39,942 nucleotides of DNA, from assembly GCA_009377585.1 (NCBI GenBank), contig WHTS01000054.1, positions 1-39,942 of the forward strand. Direction: 5' to 3'. Origin of the DNA: Betaproteobacteria bacterium (lineage in GTDB: Bacteria > Pseudomonadota > Gammaproteobacteria > Burkholderiales > WYBJ01). This document shows, piece by piece, positions 26,584 to 36,318 of this stretch; the stretch's first letter is position 1, and each line of letters opens with the position of its first letter. The notes beneath the pieces were generated by a model. The model had not been told where the DNA came from. It was given only the letters and a program-made list of their open reading frames with translations, and made no database searches. Made by a program: the position numbers and the translations under genes.

Positions 26584-27085
26584 GCAACGCATCGTTGCCT
26601 GGCTGGCGATCGCGGGCTGCGTGATCCTGGCCGACCAAGCGACCAAGCTCGCGATCGAACACGCGCTTGCGCTCGGAACCAGCATTTACGTCTGGCCGGT
26701 GTTCGACCTGGTGCACGTGCGCAACACCGGCGCCGCGTTCAGTTTTTTGGCGGGAGGCTCCGGATGGCAGCGCGAATTCTTTCTGCTCGTCGGGCTGGCC
26801 GCCTCGATCTGGATCGTGTGGATGCTGGCGCGCGCGGCTCGCAGCCAGGTGATGTTCTGCGTGGCTTTGAGCCTCGTCCTGGGCGGTGCGCTGGGCAACG
26901 TGATCGACAGGGTTCGCCTCGGCGCGGTGGTCGACTTCCTCCATTTCCATTGGGGCCCGCACTCTTTCCCGGCATTCAACATCGCGGACAGCGCCATCAC
27001 CTGCGGCGCCGCGCTGCTGCTGTTCGATGCCTTCCGCCAGGGCAGGAAGGCGCGCACGGACGGGTCGCACGCCGCGACCCAATGA
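26576..27085 (+). CDS. lspA: Lipoprotein signal peptidase (signal peptidase II)
   Basis: 169 aa, four membrane helices. The catalytic aspartates are D120 ([11 protein letters not shown]) and D138 (FNIADSAI); [10 protein letters not shown] (48-57) is also conserved. It removes signal peptides from diacylated prolipoproteins in the inner membrane. The ATG at 26576 overlaps the end of ileS. Confidence 0.97.
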   Translation: MPEQRIVAWLAIAGCVILADQATKLAIEHALALGTSIYVWPVFDLVHVRNTGAAFSFLAGGSGWQREFFLLVGLAASIWIVWMLARAARSQVMFCVALSLVLGGALGNVIDRVRLGAVVDFLHFHWGPHSFPAFNIADSAITCGAALLLFDAFRQGRKARTDGSHAATQ

Positions 27086-27125
27086 CCGGCTACGCCTACA
27101 TCCGATGACCGACAGGAGCGATGCC

Positions 27126-28058
27126 ATGGAAGTGTTGCTGGCGAAGCCCAGAGGATTCTGCGCCGGCGTGGACCGGGCGATCGAGATCGTCGAGCGCGCG
27201 CTCGCGCTGCACGGCGCGCCGATCTATGTTCGTCACGAAGTCGTTCACAACAAGTACGTGGTCGACGACCTGCGGCGCAAGGGGGCCGTGTTCGTGGAAC
27301 AACTGGACGAAGTGCCGGCCGGAGCCACCGTGGTGTTCAGCGCCCATGGCGTGTCGCAAGCGGTGCGCCGCGAGGCCGAGGGGCGAGGACTGCGCGTCTT
27401 CGACGCCACCTGCCCGCTGGTCACCAAGGTGCATGTCGAAGTCGCCAGAACCGCCGAGGGCGGGCGCGAAATCGTCATGATCGGGCACGCCGGGCATCCG
27501 GAAGTCGAAGGCACCATGGGGCAGGTGCAGGGAGGGATACACCTGGTGGAGACGGTTGCCGACGTGGCGAAGCTCGAGGTGCGCGATCCCGGCAACGTCG
27601 CCTACGTCACCCAGACCACACTCTCGGTGGACGACGCGCGCGCGATCGTCGATGCGCTGCGCGCGCGCTTTCCGGCGATCGTGGCGCCGAAGAAGGACGA
27701 CATCTGCTACGCGACGCAGAACCGCCAGGATGCGGTGAAACGCCTCGCGCGCGAATGCGACGTGCTGATCGTGGTCGGCTCACCCAACAGCTCGAACTCG
27801 AACCGCCTGCGCGAAGTGGCGATCCATCAGGGAATCCCGGCGTATATGGTCGACCAGGCGGCCGACCTTGATCCTCGCTGGATCGAAGGCAAGAAGCGCA
27901 TCGGCGTCACCGCGGGAGCCTCCGCCCCCGAGGTGCTGGTTGATCAGCTTCTGGCGCGGCTCCGGGAGCTCGGCGCTACCCGCATCATCGAGGCCGACGG
28001 GATTTCGGAGAACGTCACCTTCCAGCTGCCGAAGGCACTGAGCGCGGTTACGCGCTGA
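27126..28058 (+). CDS. ispH: 4-hydroxy-3-methylbut-2-enyl diphosphate reductase
   Basis: 310 aa. The three [4Fe-4S] cysteines are C12 (GFCAGV), C96 (DATCPLV) and C194 (DDICYATQ). H41, H124 and E126 (GHPEVEG) complete the active site. It makes IPP and DMAPP, the end of the MEP pathway begun by dxs. ATG 27126 has AGGAG with a 7-nt spacer; an ATG seven codons upstream (27105) lacks one. It is 40 bp after lspA. Confidence 0.97.
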   Translation: MEVLLAKPRGFCAGVDRAIEIVERALALHGAPIYVRHEVVHNKYVVDDLRRKGAVFVEQLDEVPAGATVVFSAHGVSQAVRREAEGRGLRVFDATCPLVTKVHVEVARTAEGGREIVMIGHAGHPEVEGTMGQVQGGIHLVETVADVAKLEVRDPGNVAYVTQTTLSVDDARAIVDALRARFPAIVAPKKDDICYATQNRQDAVKRLARECDVLIVVGSPNSSNSNRLREVAIHQGIPAYMVDQAADLDPRWIEGKKRIGVTAGASAPEVLVDQLLARLRELGATRIIEADGISENVTFQLPKALSAVTR

Positions 28059-28067
28059 CGCTACGCG

Positions 28068-28152
28068 GCCTGTGCTCATTGCGCAGGCACGAATGCTCCG
28101 GATCCTCGCCGCTCCGCTTGGATCCCCTTGGGAGGGATGGGCGCAGCGGCGA
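28068..28152. terminator. Inverted repeats between convergent ispH and pilY1
   Basis: A hairpin GCCTGTGC / GCGCAGGC (28068-28075, 28081-28088) follows the ispH stop by 9 bp. A larger one, TCGCCGCT / AGCGGCGA (28106-28113, 28145-28152), encloses a small ATCCC/GGGAT stem. Neither has a T-tract. Their position between two convergent gene ends suggests a two-way terminator or transcript-end stabiliser, not a canonical intrinsic terminator. Confidence 0.4.
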
Positions 28153-28201
28153 AACTGCTCGACGCTGCGCCGGACGCAACGCGCCTCGCGGGTCGCGCGA
28201 G

Positions 28202-31200
28202 CTACAGCTCCGGCTCCATGTACCAGTAGATGCGCTGTGCGATGCCGATCTCCTGCTCGCGGCAATACCAGAATTGCGCTCCGGCCTGGCACGGCGATCC
28301 GGTGGGCGGTGTCGAAGCGCCGGTCTCGGTCGAGACGGTTCCGCCCGACAATGCGATCGTGTAGATGCGATTGCCGATGATGACCGATTGCAGCGGCGAG
28401 AAGTAGCCGCGGCTCACGCCCGCATAGTAGCGGTCGCGCGCCGAGATCGTACCGTCCCCACTCAAGTCGACCAGGTTGCCGTAGAGGGCATCGATCTCGT
28501 TCAATCGGCCTTCGCCCGGCGGCAGACACGCGCTTATCACGGCGCCCGGATTGTAGCTTCCGAAGCGCAGCCTCTGGTTGAACACGAACGGAGAGCCCGT
28601 CACCTTCTCGCCCGCCTCGAGATCGCGATACCAGCCGCGTTTGCTCAGTAAAGCGCTCGGGACGACGCCGGACGTATCCGTGACCGCGATCTGCAGGAAG
28701 TCCCCTGCCGCGAAACTTGCCGCGGCACCGGTCGTCGCCGTGAGCCCGATATCGAAATCCGTCACCATGAAGATCTTGTCGGATGTGGGCGTGACGAGCG
28801 GGTGCTCGCGATCGCCCGTACCGACGTAGATCGCATCCCAATCGACTGGAAAGGGCGCGTGCTGCGGCACGATTGTCGGCGGGAACATGATCTTGCGGTT
28901 CGGCACGCCCGCGTCCGACAGGATCGCGAGGAGCTTCGCCTTCCACGCGCTCACGTTGGCCTGGCCGATATCGAAGCGCCATAGATTGCCGCCCATGTCG
29001 CCGACCACGACCCGGTCGAGCAGCCCCTGCGCATCCAGATCCGCGTTGATCACGGTGAGGTCGGACGGGATGCTCCACGAGATTCCGCTGGCATTGAGGA
29101 AGTCGCCCCCGCTATCGGCGAAGACTTTGATGGGTTGGCCGTTGGACGCCTCGACCACGTAGAGCGCTCTTCCGATGTAGTCGCCGGTGGTCGAAGTCGG
29201 AACCGGAGCCGGCGGCACAGCCGGTGGTGCGGTGCCGGGCGCTGCAATGTTCATGAAGTCCTGCTGCGTATCGTAGCCGCCACCGAAGATCACCACCGGG
29301 TCCGCGTTGCCGGCGGGTCTCCCCGTGGAAGCCGCGATCCGTCCCACGACTGGAGTGGACCAGCTCTGTCCGAGCAGCTTGTACTCGGCCTTGTCCGCAC
29401 ACGCGGAAGTTCCGCTGCACAGTTTGCCGTCTCCGCCGTCCGTGCCAAGCGGCAGGTAGTAGGGGTGATTGGTCGGTGGCGCCGCCGGGTGGTAGTTGCT
29501 GCTGATCTTCCACTTGAACTTCGGCGCATCGATGTCGGTGATGTCCAGCGCATAGTAGGCGCGGCCGCCACGGCGCAGGCCGAAGAACAGCCATACGCGC
29601 TCCGACCCGTCGATGATGCCGTCGGCATCGCCGCGATCGATCCAGACCGCCGGGCTTCCATCCGCCAGGTCGAGAGACGGACCGGCGCCGTTCGACATTT
29701 GAGTGCCGATGGACGCAAGCGCTTCCTCCACCAGGAAGACCCATTTTTCCTGCCCGGTGGCGGCATCGATCGCGTGCACCAGGCCGTCGTTGGTAAGGAA
29801 GAACAGGTACTGCACATTGGAGCGGGTGGTCGTGCCCCCGACCTCGGCGTCGGTCACGGGCGAGCTATCGTACGTGACGATCAGCGGACGGGAATGCTGC
29901 ACGTCCGCATGCGCCCAACTGCGCCAGGTGGTGCACGGCGTCGGCGACGACGGGTCGTGCGCGTCGCTGCAGGCGGCATCGCCCGGATTGCCGCCGCGAA
30001 TGAAGTTGACCAGGGTGCTCTTGGCCGCGTCCGACATCGCCGCATTGCCGAGCATGGCCTTGGTGATGCGGGTATTCGTCTCGGTCACCAGGTTGGTACT
30101 GTCGGTGAGCGTCACGGTGGTCGAGGGCGAGACCGAGTTGCCGGTGATGTACGTGTAGACCTGGCGCGATTGCGGCGTGTAGGTGCCGAGCGAGATGAGC
30201 TGGTGCCCGGTGCCGCCGACATCGGGCTCGCTGCCATCCATGAGCGTGACCGGGTTCCAGAAGCTCACCGCTTGCTCGTCCACCACGACCTGCTCCAGGC
30301 TGCTCACCGGATCGATCTCGACCTTCTCGATGTCCTTGAACCCGGAGGCGAGCACCGTCTTGCCGATCAGGCAAAGGTCCTTGTTCGGGCCGCAATCAGA
30401 GGCACCGAGGCCGATTCGGAACCGCTTCACCGTTCCCTTCCAGGCCTGGCTCGTCGATGGGCTGAAGAAGGCAAGGTAGACGTCCGACGCGTTCTGTGCG
30501 CGGTTCAGTGCCGACAGAGGCACCGTCGGCGCCGCGACCGTCGGGCTGAAGTCCCGAATGGTGATGAGCACCTCGGTCAGGGCAGCGGCCAATCCGGCGC
30601 TATCCTCCGCAATGTAGTAGCCGCCCACCCCGGCGGATCGTTCGCCGGCGCTCTGCACCACCGGCGAGTTTGCCCCGGCGAAACCGATGGTGTAGGTGGT
30701 GACCGCCTGAGTTCCGAGCAGGGAATCGGTGGTCGACTCCGTCGTGCTGTGGCGAGCACCCGGACTCATATCGGCGTGCGCCATGAAATAGGCGACTTCG
30801 TCCAGCCACACGTAGCCGCCGTCCGAGCGCAGCTCGTTGAACCGGCTTTGCTGTTCATAGGGCAGGCCGCCGGTTTCGAACTGGCCGGTGGACGTGTCGG
30901 CCTGGGTGCTATCGACGCGTGTATCGGCCGAAATGACCCCGGCGAGCGACGTATAGCTCAGGCCCGGCACGAAGTCGCTGGCATCGACGTCGTGCTCGGG
31001 CCCTCCATCGGTGATCATGATGACGAAATTCTTCTGGCACGAAGCGGGCGTCGCAGTGGTCGGGTTGTTCAGCATCGGCGACACGTAGCTCGATCCGCTG
31101 ATCGCGGTGGCGTCCGCGCCGTCGGTCACGTTGCCGCCGCCGACCGCGGGCAGGGCAGTGGCGCCAAAGTTGTTCGTTGTCGCCGTCGCGGTGCCGTAGC

Positions 31201-33877
31201 GCGGCGCGCGGCCGCTGAAATACAGATAGGCCTCGTACATCGTTTCGGTCAGCGGCGAGGCCGCCTTGGCCACCTGGTTGTTGATGGCATTGGTCAGCGC
31301 CGCCCGGTTGACGAAATCGGGGTCGGCTGAATTGTTGCCCATGCGCTTGATGGGGAAGATGATCTTGCCGCCCTGGCTGCCCTGGCTCGAGCGCAAGGTC
31401 GTATCCTGCGGCAGCGAGTTGAACGTCATCACGCCGAAGCGAACGCCGTCGGTGGTCGCGATCAGGTCGGCCAAGGCATCCTTGGCGATCTGCAATCGGG
31501 TCTTGCGGCCGATTGGTGCACCGCTGGGGCCTTTGGGGCCGAACTTCCAGTTGAGGTAGTTGACCGAATACATATCGATCGCCGGCGGCGCGGTCGCGTG
31601 GCCCGGCGCCGTGGTATAGGCAGCAGCCGTCTCGTCGGTGCTTATCGACGTGTTGAACGACTGGTTGAAGTTGCGCGGTTGGTTGGTCATGAAGGCGTTG
31701 GGGCCGCCATTGTTGGCCGGCTCGTCCGCCTTGCAATCGTGCACCAGGTTATTGTCGAAGGCCCAGCGGTTGTATGCCGGATAGCGTGTCGTGGAACCGC
31801 CCGAGCTGGAATTGCTGGTCCGGTTGGGGCAGAAGGCTCCGACCGTGGCGGGGCCGTAGACGCAGGTGAAGGGTTTGCGCGCGCCGCAGCTTTGCGAGGT
31901 GTCCGCAACGTCCGCGCATTGCCCTGTCACGTTCTTGGTTACGTTGTCGTAGGTTGTGCCGTCGATCGTGTACGTGCCGATCCAGTTGCTGCCGCTGTTG
32001 GCCGCCGTCGCCGGGTTGCAGTACGTAGTGCTGGTCGCACCCGCGCCACAATTGGCAGCCCCCAGAACGAAACCGGCACCGCGGCAGCTTCCCGAACAGG
32101 TCCCGCCGTAGTACACCGTGCCGACGCCTTCGACGAATTTCGAGCTGCGGCCGCTCCAGGAGCAGCTGGTGTGGTTCTTGTCAATGAAATTCTGGATGCC
32201 GTTGGGCGAACAAAGCGGCGGGTCGGCCGGATGCAGCGGATCGCCCGTGATGCTCCTGCAATCACCCGACAGCGTACCGCTGGGGCTGCAGTACTGACCC
32301 GAGGCGTTGGGGCGGAAGTAGCGCCGGGCCGTATTGCTGCCGTCGACCCCATCGCTGGTCGGACCCGATGCGTCTGCTGCAAGCGCTCCGCAGGTTCGCG
32401 TGCACGTGTAGGTGGTTGCGCCGGAATTGTTGAAGATGATGTCCTGGCCGCCGCTGGTGGGGCGGATGTCGAAGTACGCCGGCGTGCCGGTCCTCAGCCC
32501 GAATGCGGCGGCGGCATCGTCGCGGTTGCCTTTCCAGGCGCTGAAGCGCTCGAGTTCGGTTGCCGTCGCTCCGGCCGAAGCGAGCAGCGGATAGCCGTAG
32601 ACCCCGCGCAAGGCCTGCAGGGTTGCCTGGTTCATTGAGTTGACGACGGCCTGAAAGTTGTAGCCGCCCAGGTCTGCATTGAGGGAAGCCCATCCGGCGT
32701 GGGAGTCATTGGTTGCAAAAACCGGATCACCGGGGGTCGTGTCTCGCTGGACCCGAATAGGTTGCCCCTGGCCGCCATTGCCTCCGATGTTGTCGCGAAA
32801 CGCCGTGATGTTGGGGACCGCGGGCGGTACCGTCGACACCCCATGCGGCGTGCTCGCCGGCTGATTGACGATCGGGTCGTTAGGACCGGGGAAGGGATTG
32901 ACGGCCGGATCGTAGCCCGTGCCGACATAGCCGATACGATACGTTCCGCTGCTGTACGTGACCGTGTTGTCGCTGCCCGGGTAGACCGCTGCCCGTGCGC
33001 TTTCCAGGTTCAGCCAGCGCTCCCAGCGCATCCACTGCTGATTCACCCACTTGCCCGAATTGCGCGGAAGCTCGGTCGGTGCATATACCGTTGACGGCAA
33101 TAGCTCCGTGGGAGATGCGGTGCACCGGTTGAGCGAATTACTTGCATCACGGAATGAGGAGCCTTCGGTGAAGTCGCGCCTGTTGCCGTAGTTGAAACCG
33201 CCGCGAACCACCGGGTTCGCACTTCCGTTGCTGCTGCTGAAATTGGATACGCGAATCCCGCCGACGAAGCGGTTGAAGGCGAACGACCACAAACGGCTGT
33301 CCGTTTCCGCGGTTCCCGTAGGCAGCCAGTAGACCCAGGAGGCGTCGGCGTAGTTGCGATAGGTGCTGCGGGCACCCGGGTCTCCGGCTTCGGTCGCCGC
33401 CGCGTAGGTCTGCGCCGCAGTTTTCAACGCGGTGCGGTCGGCATCGGTCGCGCCGGCGAAGAAGCCGGAATCCTTCGGGCAGTCGGGGTTCGCGACGTTG
33501 GGACAGGTGCCGCTGTAGTTGTAGAAATAGTTGTCCGGGGAAGAACCGGCGTTGCTGAACAGGTTGTCCGCCGGCGCCTGGGTGCTGATCGTGTTGATGT
33601 AGGCCGGGTCGTTCCACAGATACTCGATGTGCGAGTCGTAGCGCGGGTTGCCGCTCGAATCGCGCAGGTTGTATTCGCGCCATGGCTCGGGAATGTTCAT
33701 CGTATCCGAGGTGTCCATGACGATCAGGATGTTGGGCTCGGCGGTGGCGACGGCTGAGGTGACGCCGAGGAAGATGTCGGTGTCGCGCGCGTACGCCCAC
33801 GGCGCCAGCGCGGGATTCGCCAGCGCGGCAATGAGCGCCCACGCGGTGGCCTTGGTTACGAAGCGTTTCTTGCGCAT
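28202..33877 (-). CDS. pilY1: Type IV pilus tip adhesin/assembly protein PilY1
   Basis: 1891 aa. Signal peptide 1-30 (ends AYA). A von Willebrand factor A-like region starts with NILIVMDTSDTMN, giving a MIDAS-like D55-x-S57-x-T59, and continues to ITDGGPEHD near residue 955. Between them is a block with about 15 cysteines (residues ~492-715). The C-terminal PilY1 beta-propeller domain has GLVHAIDAATGQEKWVF, a calcium-loop-like DADGIIDGSE near 1413 and an EF-hand-like DLSGDGTISARD near 1800. PilY1 primes pilus assembly with the minor pilins and acts at the tip in adhesion and surface sensing. The protein is larger than the well-studied Pseudomonas form (about 1160 aa). ATG 33877 has a GAGGT site. 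It is last in the pilin operon, 42 bp after pilX. Confidence 0.92.
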   Translation of the reverse strand: MRKKRFVTKATAWALIAALANPALAPWAYARDTDIFLGVTSAVATAEPNILIVMDTSDTMNIPEPWREYNLRDSSGNPRYDSHIEYLWNDPAYINTISTQAPADNLFSNAGSSPDNYFYNYSGTCPNVANPDCPKDSGFFAGATDADRTALKTAAQTYAAATEAGDPGARSTYRNYADASWVYWLPTGTAETDSRLWSFAFNRFVGGIRVSNFSSSNGSANPVVRGGFNYGNRRDFTEGSSFRDASNSLNRCTASPTELLPSTVYAPTELPRNSGKWVNQQWMRWERWLNLESARAAVYPGSDNTVTYSSGTYRIGYVGTGYDPAVNPFPGPNDPIVNQPASTPHGVSTVPPAVPNITAFRDNIGGNGGQGQPIRVQRDTTPGDPVFATNDSHAGWASLNADLGGYNFQAVVNSMNQATLQALRGVYGYPLLASAGATATELERFSAWKGNRDDAAAAFGLRTGTPAYFDIRPTSGGQDIIFNNSGATTYTCTRTCGALAADASGPTSDGVDGSNTARRYFRPNASGQYCSPSGTLSGDCRSITGDPLHPADPPLCSPNGIQNFIDKNHTSCSWSGRSSKFVEGVGTVYYGGTCSGSCRGAGFVLGAANCGAGATSTTYCNPATAANSGSNWIGTYTIDGTTYDNVTKNVTGQCADVADTSQSCGARKPFTCVYGPATVGAFCPNRTSNSSSGGSTTRYPAYNRWAFDNNLVHDCKADEPANNGGPNAFMTNQPRNFNQSFNTSISTDETAAAYTTAPGHATAPPAIDMYSVNYLNWKFGPKGPSGAPIGRKTRLQIAKDALADLIATTDGVRFGVMTFNSLPQDTTLRSSQGSQGGKIIFPIKRMGNNSADPDFVNRAALTNAINNQVAKAASPLTETMYEAYLYFSGRAPRYGTATATTNNFGATALPAVGGGNVTDGADATAISGSSYVSPMLNNPTTATPASCQKNFVIMITDGGPEHDVDASDFVPGLSYTSLAGVISADTRVDSTQADTSTGQFETGGLPYEQQSRFNELRSDGGYVWLDEVAYFMAHADMSPGARHSTTESTTDSLLGTQAVTTYTIGFAGANSPVVQSAGERSAGVGGYYIAEDSAGLAAALTEVLITIRDFSPTVAAPTVPLSALNRAQNASDVYLAFFSPSTSQAWKGTVKRFRIGLGASDCGPNKDLCLIGKTVLASGFKDIEKVEIDPVSSLEQVVVDEQAVSFWNPVTLMDGSEPDVGGTGHQLISLGTYTPQSRQVYTYITGNSVSPSTTVTLTDSTNLVTETNTRITKAMLGNAAMSDAAKSTLVNFIRGGNPGDAACSDAHDPSSPTPCTTWRSWAHADVQHSRPLIVTYDSSPVTDAEVGGTTTRSNVQYLFFLTNDGLVHAIDAATGQEKWVFLVEEALASIGTQMSNGAGPSLDLADGSPAVWIDRGDADGIIDGSERVWLFFGLRRGGRAYYALDITDIDAPKFKWKISSNYHPAAPPTNHPYYLPLGTDGGDGKLCSGTSACADKAEYKLLGQSWSTPVVGRIAASTGRPAGNADPVVIFGGGYDTQQDFMNIAAPGTAPPAVPPAPVPTSTTGDYIGRALYVVEASNGQPIKVFADSGGDFLNASGISWSIPSDLTVINADLDAQGLLDRVVVGDMGGNLWRFDIGQANVSAWKAKLLAILSDAGVPNRKIMFPPTIVPQHAPFPVDWDAIYVGTGDREHPLVTPTSDKIFMVTDFDIGLTATTGAAASFAAGDFLQIAVTDTSGVVPSALLSKRGWYRDLEAGEKVTGSPFVFNQRLRFGSYNPGAVISACLPPGEGRLNEIDALYGNLVDLSGDGTISARDRYYAGVSRGYFSPLQSVIIGNRIYTIALSGGTVSTETGASTPPTGSPCQAGAQFWYCREQEIGIAQRIYWYMEPEL

Positions 33878-33919
33878 GTCTGACCTCGCGAGGATTCGGT
33901 GCGTTGCGGCTGAGCCGGC

Positions 33920-34492
33920 CTAACAAGAACCCGCAGGAACCACCGAGCGGATGCCCTGGTGCACGGTAGCCGAACCGCCCAGCGTGCCGGTGGCGGTGGA
34001 ACGCACGTCGAAGAATACGAACTGGATGGCGCCGATGGCGATGCCGGTCTGACGCTGTCCCGAGCACTGGATCTGGCGCACGCTGAGATCGGCCAGGAGA
34101 TACGATCTGGCCGGATCGGGAGTGGTCGGGGCGACCGAGTAGATGGTGGAGGATGCGTTGTACGAGCTGGATGGGTTCCCGGGTAGAGCCGCCGGCCCCC
34201 CCGATCCTCCCGGCAACGCCAGATAGTTGGACGCGAACCGGCCGTTGTTGGCATTGATGAAGGTGTTGATCATCACCTCCGCATTGGTCTGGTGCTGCTG
34301 CGCGATCTGGTTCGCGCCGCCGATCTTCAGCTCGACCACGGAGGTCTTTATCATCGATACGACCAGGAGCGTCATGACGGCAAGCATCACCAGGCCGACG
34401 ATGAGAACGGCGCCGCGCTCGCGCCGTGCAGACGGAGACGGCTTTCCTCGACGTGACGCTGCGCTTGCATGCACTGAAGAACGGGTTGTCAT
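33920..34492 (-). CDS. pilX: Minor pilin assembly protein PilX
   Basis: 190 aa. After a polar start, RRERGAVLIVGLVMLAVMTL (from residue ~23) is the PilX N-terminal domain. It has the prepilin-like hydrophobic helix but replaces the usual G/FTLIE cleavage site with G/AVLIV. ELKIGGANQIAQQHQTNAE is conserved in PilX/PilY-operon proteins. It works with PilV, PilW, FimT and PilE in the priming complex. Its ATG lies 3 bp after the pilW stop. Confidence 0.85.
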   Translation of the reverse strand: MTTRSSVHASAASRRGKPSPSARRERGAVLIVGLVMLAVMTLLVVSMIKTSVVELKIGGANQIAQQHQTNAEVMINTFINANNGRFASNYLALPGGSGGPAALPGNPSSSYNASSTIYSVAPTTPDPARSYLLADLSVRQIQCSGQRQTGIAIGAIQFVFFDVRSTATGTLGGSATVHQGIRSVVPAGSC

Positions 34493-34495
34493 GAG

Positions 34496-35626
34496 CTAGG
34501 CTCCCCTGCGAAACGCCACGTTGCGGACCTGGATGAGCTGACTGAAGAGGGCGCGCTTGTAGCTGCAAGCCAGCGGGTCGACGGCGAGCACAGCCGCGTC
34601 ATTGCAATTGAAGTCGGCGGCGCCGTCGCCATCGAGGTCGTAGTCCTTGCCGCTGTCGTTCTGTCCGGCGATGATGGTCGGCGAGCGCACCAGCATCGAA
34701 ACGCGAACGGCCACTACGCGCGTCCAGCCGTCGGCGGAAATGGATAGCGGATCGGCCACGAAGCGATCGGCGATGCCGTCGCCGTCCGGCGCGGGCAGCG
34801 TATCGAGCCCGTAGGTGAAGTTGATGCGCTCCACCCCTTCGGCCAGCGGCCGCTCGACCATCGTCGTGCCGTCGAGCTCCTGGCGCACCAGCGTCGGTAT
34901 CGGCCGGCCGGAGTCGTCGCTTGCGTCGCACTGCCCGTTCGCACCGAGCCGACTGCACGGGCGGACGTAGTACACGTGCATCTGGTAAGGAAAGACGGGA
35001 AACTGGTTGCCGGTCACGAACTTCTTGACCAGTTCCGCCGTCACCAAGTTGGCGAATTCCCCGCCGCGGAATACGTAGCCGTAATTCGCATCGGACTGCA
35101 GGTAGAGCGTGTTGGTGAAGTTGGGCTGGGCCGCGATGCCATCGGCGAAGTTGCCGTCGCTGTTCGGGTCGGCAACGGGCAGACCGGTGCCGAGCCTGGC
35201 AATCAGGATCGGACCGGGGCCGCGAAAATTCACCGCCTTGATGCAAGGCACCGCGGCCGCGGCCGCAGCGGCCGTCGTACTGTCCGGATAGCCGAAGAGC
35301 GGCACGCCGGTGGTCAGCGTGTTGCCGGTGCCGCATTCGTTGCTGATGCCGCCGATAGTGCCGTACGGTTCGAGCGTTAGCGTGGACGCCGCCAGGCCAT
35401 AGAAGCCGGTATGCCGCAGGCTGTCGGCCAGGTAGCGCAGGCTCGCCACCGCGCTTTCCTGCATGCGCGCGTAGTCGTCCTGGATTTTGAAGGTGCGCGA
35501 CGAGTCGCTCATCATCAGTACCAGCCCGAGCGTCAGGAACAGCCCGATCGCGAGCGCCACCATCAGCTCGATCAAGGTCAAGCCGGCCTGCCGCATCCGG
35601 GATGCGAAGCGATTCATGGGTGTCAT
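34496..35626 (-). CDS. pilW: Minor pilin PilW
   Basis: 376 aa. A short leader is followed by the type III signal QAGLTLIELMVALAIGLFL, cleaved after the glycine, then a long beta-rich domain (long for a pilin, as usual for PilW). The C-terminus RVVAVRVSMLVRSP is the conserved PilW strand. ATG 35626 overlaps the pilV stop as ATGA; further ATGs at 35632 and 35638 lie upstream and one at 35617 downstream. Cysteines appear in pairs in the C-terminal half and may form disulfides in the periplasm. Confidence 0.88.
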   Translation of the reverse strand: MTPMNRFASRMRQAGLTLIELMVALAIGLFLTLGLVLMMSDSSRTFKIQDDYARMQESAVASLRYLADSLRHTGFYGLAASTLTLEPYGTIGGISNECGTGNTLTTGVPLFGYPDSTTAAAAAAAVPCIKAVNFRGPGPILIARLGTGLPVADPNSDGNFADGIAAQPNFTNTLYLQSDANYGYVFRGGEFANLVTAELVKKFVTGNQFPVFPYQMHVYYVRPCSRLGANGQCDASDDSGRPIPTLVRQELDGTTMVERPLAEGVERINFTYGLDTLPAPDGDGIADRFVADPLSISADGWTRVVAVRVSMLVRSPTIIAGQNDSGKDYDLDGDGAADFNCNDAAVLAVDPLACSYKRALFSQLIQVRNVAFRRGA

Positions 35627-36318
35627 GGGCATGCGCATGGGATAACCGTATAGACGTCGACGCTCACCAGCCGGCGAAAGGCATCGTCTACCGTGCCGGT
35701 TCGCGGATCGTTGTACAGCCCGCTTCCGCACGTATCCGCGGCGGCGGGCTCGAACGTGGAATAGCTGCCTTGCCAGGCGACGCTGATGCGGTAGGTGACT
35801 TGCCGGCTCGCCGGAGCACCGCCGCAGACGCAGGCGGTCTCGCTCGGCGTCTGGATGCATCCTCTTGGATTGAGCAACGGGCCGATCGCGGCTCCCGTGC
35901 TGCGTTCGGTTTCCGCAGCTGCGCCGGCCAGTAGCCCATCCCATATGGCGGCGTCGTACTCGACCATGTCCGAGGTGGTGCAGTTGCTGGTAGCGCAGTT
36001 GACGATGTCGTCGGCGGTCAGGGCGGTGAACCGCGTGCTCGTACCGGCGGGCGTCCCCACCGGCACGGCGGCGGCATAGGTCGTGGCGACCGCGGTATTG
36101 TCCACGCCGGGACGGTTCGCCTTCACCCGCTCGGCCATGTCGTTCGCGAGCGCCAAGGCCTGCTGGCGCTGGTAGGCTTCGAACGACGCGCGCTGGCCTT
36201 GCGCCATCAATCCCGCGATGCCGAGCAGCCCGATCATCAGAATGACGAGCGTCACCAGAACCTCGATCATGGTGAAGCCGGCTGATTCGCGGTTCGCTTT
36301 CGCGGCGCTTACGGACAT
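35623..36318 (-). CDS. pilV: Minor pilin PilV
   Basis: 231 aa. The prepilin peptidase site is SAG/FTMIEVLVTLVILMIGLLG (glycine 14, then Phe; Glu at +5). RQQALALANDMAERVKANRP is the PilV-specific helix. The C-terminal part contains a cysteine-rich patch (ACVCGG, CACP). ATG 36318 has a strong GGAGG site and overlaps the end of the fimT gene by 10 bp. Confidence 0.88.
   Translation of the reverse strand: MSVSAAKANRESAGFTMIEVLVTLVILMIGLLGIAGLMAQGQRASFEAYQRQQALALANDMAERVKANRPGVDNTAVATTYAAAVPVGTPAGTSTRFTALTADDIVNCATSNCTTSDMVEYDAAIWDGLLAGAAAETERSTGAAIGPLLNPRGCIQTPSETACVCGGAPASRQVTYRISVAWQGSYSTFEPAAADTCGSGLYNDPRTGTVDDAFRRLVSVDVYTVIPCACP

Noticed and set aside
28202-33877. Large plus-strand frames (e.g. 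29135-31330) within pilY1
   Set aside because: Antisense to PilY1, whose signal peptide, VWA-like and propeller motifs are all in frame.
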